Assembly (NCBI GenBank): GCA_039583875.1
Contig: CM077162.1
Coordinates: 53,037,675 to 53,101,674 of the forward strand
DNA length: 64,000 bases
Source: Platanthera guangdongensis
Lineage: Eukaryota; Streptophyta; Magnoliopsida; Asparagales; Orchidaceae
Direction of reading: 5' to 3'
This document shows positions 61,755 through 64,000 of the stretch, piece after piece (position 1 is the stretch's first letter; each line of letters opens with the position of its first letter). A program made the translations under genes and the position numbers. The notes under the pieces were generated by a model that was not told the origin of the DNA, made no database searches, and saw only the letters and a program-made list of their open reading frames with translations.

Positions 61755-64000
61755 TGTAAGACCCATTTTTTTTTTAAATAAAAACACAGGGTCTTATGCC
61801 CAGAACCGCCGCTTTGCGGTGACACCTTCTCGCCCGGAAGCGTCATCACCACAAAACGCCGTTTCTGCCGGCCAATTCGATCGCAGCATAGTAACAAAAT
61901 TAGAGTAATAACATGCGAAGCAAAACTCTAAGTAAAAGTCCACAGAAATATCACATCAAGTAAAATATCTCCACGATGGGAGAGTCCACAAAACCAAGCA
62001 CTGTAAATAAGGGCTTATGCCCGATACAACAATTCCTCACCACAAGATCTCGCATGTGGAAATAAAATAAACACTACTAGAGTAAGGGCCTCACGGTCCC
62101 AGCTGTCTGAACTCCTGTACTAGACTGCCCTATCTCCAAGCGTGTCGACCTCTGGGGCTGCTCCTCCAATAACTCTACAAATTTTACCAGAGGTCTATTA
62201 TGATAAATATAGTCTAAATTCAGAAAATCATAATTTTCCCAATTAATCTACTATTTATTGAATTTTCCTCAAAAACTAGGCCATAGTCAATTTGAACATG
62301 AACAATAAGATTTTCTCAGGTAATGGCCTCCTAAAATTTTTATTCACTAAATAACAGAGAAATATTATTGGTTGCCAATTTTCATAATTTTCCAGATAGT
62401 TCTTGACCTCTAAAGGATTTATTAAAAATAATTCCTAAGATCAAATATAATGAAGGAAGTGCCACAAATATGTCTCCAATAATTATGTAAAAATTACTAG
62501 GGCTTCATAAGGAACTAGAAACATCATGATGAAGAAATTAAAATTTTTTAGACAATTTAAATGTCATTATTAAATTTACCAAGTTCCATAGAATTAAATA
62601 ATTAAAGAAGCAACTACTAAATATCATTCTTCAAAAATTTCATAAACCTTTACAGAGATGGGTACCATGAATACAAGCCCCTTTGCTAAGTTTCATCAGA
62701 TTTAATCAAGTATATTTTTCTCCAAAAAATTCCTAAGTGAAAATTATAAAACACGACTTTGTGAATAAAGTACCAAAAATATTCATCCAAAATTTATTAT
62801 AAAATTTCCAGAGATATATATACCCTAAACAACTACCCATTCAAAAACTTAGCCCTTTTCAGAAAGTTTTGGTATTAGAGCTTATGATTTCAACGCTAGT
62901 GCCCTAAACTAGGGTTATAGATTTAAGGGGTTTAAATTCTTCCAAATGCCCTAAAATTTTAACCACAGTACCATAGTAACCCTATGGACATCATTCCCAA
63001 GTTTCAAGTCCATCCAAGGTCCTTTGACCCCAAATTCTTCAAACCCTAGAAATTTACCCTAAAGGGCCTACCCTAAAATTCTAGGGCTACCCTAGTCCAA
63101 ACCACTCCAAACTTCATAAGTGAGTGTAAAAAGTCAAATTATATCAGTGGCCAAAATTTCAGCCTCTGATGAGGGAATTTGGCCACTCAACCATCAAATA
63201 GTGGCTTTTGACCAAAATACCCTTATAAGGTCATATATAGGGTGGGTAAATTACCTATCCTAAACATCTCCAAATGAGCTATAGTTTTAACCCTATACCT
63301 ATCATGACATCTAAGACCACCCACCAAAATTTGGGGGAGTTTTAAATTAATTAGGTCACATAATTAAATTAATCATGATTTATTAAATTTTTCGAAAAAC
63401 TATAGAAAAATATTCTCCAAAAATTCTAAATTTTGGACAGGTTCTAGATATGACTAAGACTTTCTCACTGCCCAAATTTTAACTTGTTTGGACAAGGAAT
63501 GAAGTGTGGGCACCAAAAATAATTCCTGTTTAGGCCTAGGTATAGGTCCTACCAAAAAGGGTACCCTGGTCTAACCAGTGGCCCAAAAGGGTCCAAGCAA
63601 TTTTTGCTACAAACTAGACACCCTAAGCTACAATTTTCATGTTGGGCAGATTTCCATTCAGGGTCCCTCCGTTAGGACACACCTCAGAAAATGACTTTTC
63701 TGGGGGATGTAGGTCACCAAATGGGATGATTTAAAATCCTACAAAAAGAAGACACCAATGACTACAATGTTTATCTCTGGCCATATTCCCTAAATTAGGA
63801 TCTAAGTGGCTTAAATTTACTTTGAAAGTCACTGATATAATGTAACATATTTGATAATAATTAAAATAAAACAATAGTGCATGAACAATGACCCTGCGGT
63901 GATCTTGAAGCAAATCAGAGGGCTCGAGCTCATCTTCTTCCTTGAGCCGATGGCCCAGATTGTCCCGACATGGGCAGATTTGAAACAAGGATTCCCAGCC
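61755..64000. mobile_element. LTR-like sequence inserted in the MULE, running to the window end
   Basis: It begins TGTAAGACCC, a start common among Ty3-gypsy LTRs, exactly where the MULE transposase is interrupted. The five bases before it are TCTCT, the expected candidate target duplication. A hairpin pairs TAAGACCC (61757-61764) with GGGTCTTA about 26 bp later. The rest is AT-rich with strings such as CATGAAAATTGTAGCTTAGG on the minus strand, reminiscent of long chromovirus LTRs. No coding motif was found, so orientation and family are open. Confidence 0.5.

Noticed and set aside
63731..63988. 85-codon minus-strand frame near the window end
   Set aside because: No motif, no conserved neighbour, and it lies in LTR-like DNA; evidence is too weak for a gene call.

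Overview
The window is plant nuclear DNA from an angiosperm. The evidence is LTR retrotransposons of typical plant lineages (SIRE/Maximus, Ale-like and other Ty1-copia; Tekay chromovirus and Tat-lineage Ty3-gypsy), MULE and PIF/Harbinger-type DNA elements, and one isolated exon resembling the nuclear gene for the chloroplast photosystem II factor HCF136. I see no intact host gene, no tRNA or rRNA and no CRISPR array. One 500-N assembly gap lies at 46687-47186. The species cannot be named from the sequence.

Layout. 1-3965: the 3' part of a SIRE-type copia element (decayed env-like ORFs, PPT, 3' LTR). 3966-9051: a minus-strand Tat-lineage gypsy fragment, from its 5' LTR through gag, protease, RT, RNase H and archaeal-type RNase H, cut before integrase. 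9052-11723: AT-rich DNA with two Tourist/Harbinger-like elements. 11861-15883: a complete MULE-type transposon with matching termini and an 8-bp target duplication; its transposase has lost the DDE core but keeps an OTU protease-like domain. 16277-41360: a three-level nest. A minus-strand copia element (A) is split by a plus-strand Tekay chromovirus (17904-40326, TSD AAATG), whose 3' LTR is split by a complete plus-strand SIRE element (27021-40105, TSD TATTT). 41361 to about 46440: a second minus-strand copia element (B) with 5' LTR. 47187-55243: a Tat-like, gag-only (TR-GAG-like) element arranged LTR-gag-LTR-gag'. 55244-59257: AT-rich DNA with the HCF136-like exon and a broken Myb/SANT-like gene. 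59258-61754: a second MULE-OTU element, cut by an LTR-like sequence that runs to the window end.

The most interesting signal is a shared architecture. In five clearly different LTR families the region upstream of, or around, the TATA box is filled with a dense array of one short CpG-containing palindrome or near-palindrome, and each family has its own motif: GTGTCGACAC (SIRE), GACACGGGCGTGTC (Tekay), TCGACGA (the first SIRE-type element), GTCCGC/GCGGAC (copia B) and GGCGGACTCC/GGAGTCCGCC (Tat-like). In the SIRE element the same array recurs inside the element, directly before a second TATA box and the env-like ORF. This looks like an internal promoter module. A second unusual structure is a run of eight small exon-like units, each bounded by a 3' and a 5' splice-site consensus, in the 3' part of the gag-only Tat-like element (52421-53071).

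All coding capacity recognised here belongs to mobile elements, and almost all of it is broken by stops or frameshifts. Coordinates of LTR ends and target duplications were read by eye; divergences were not computed.
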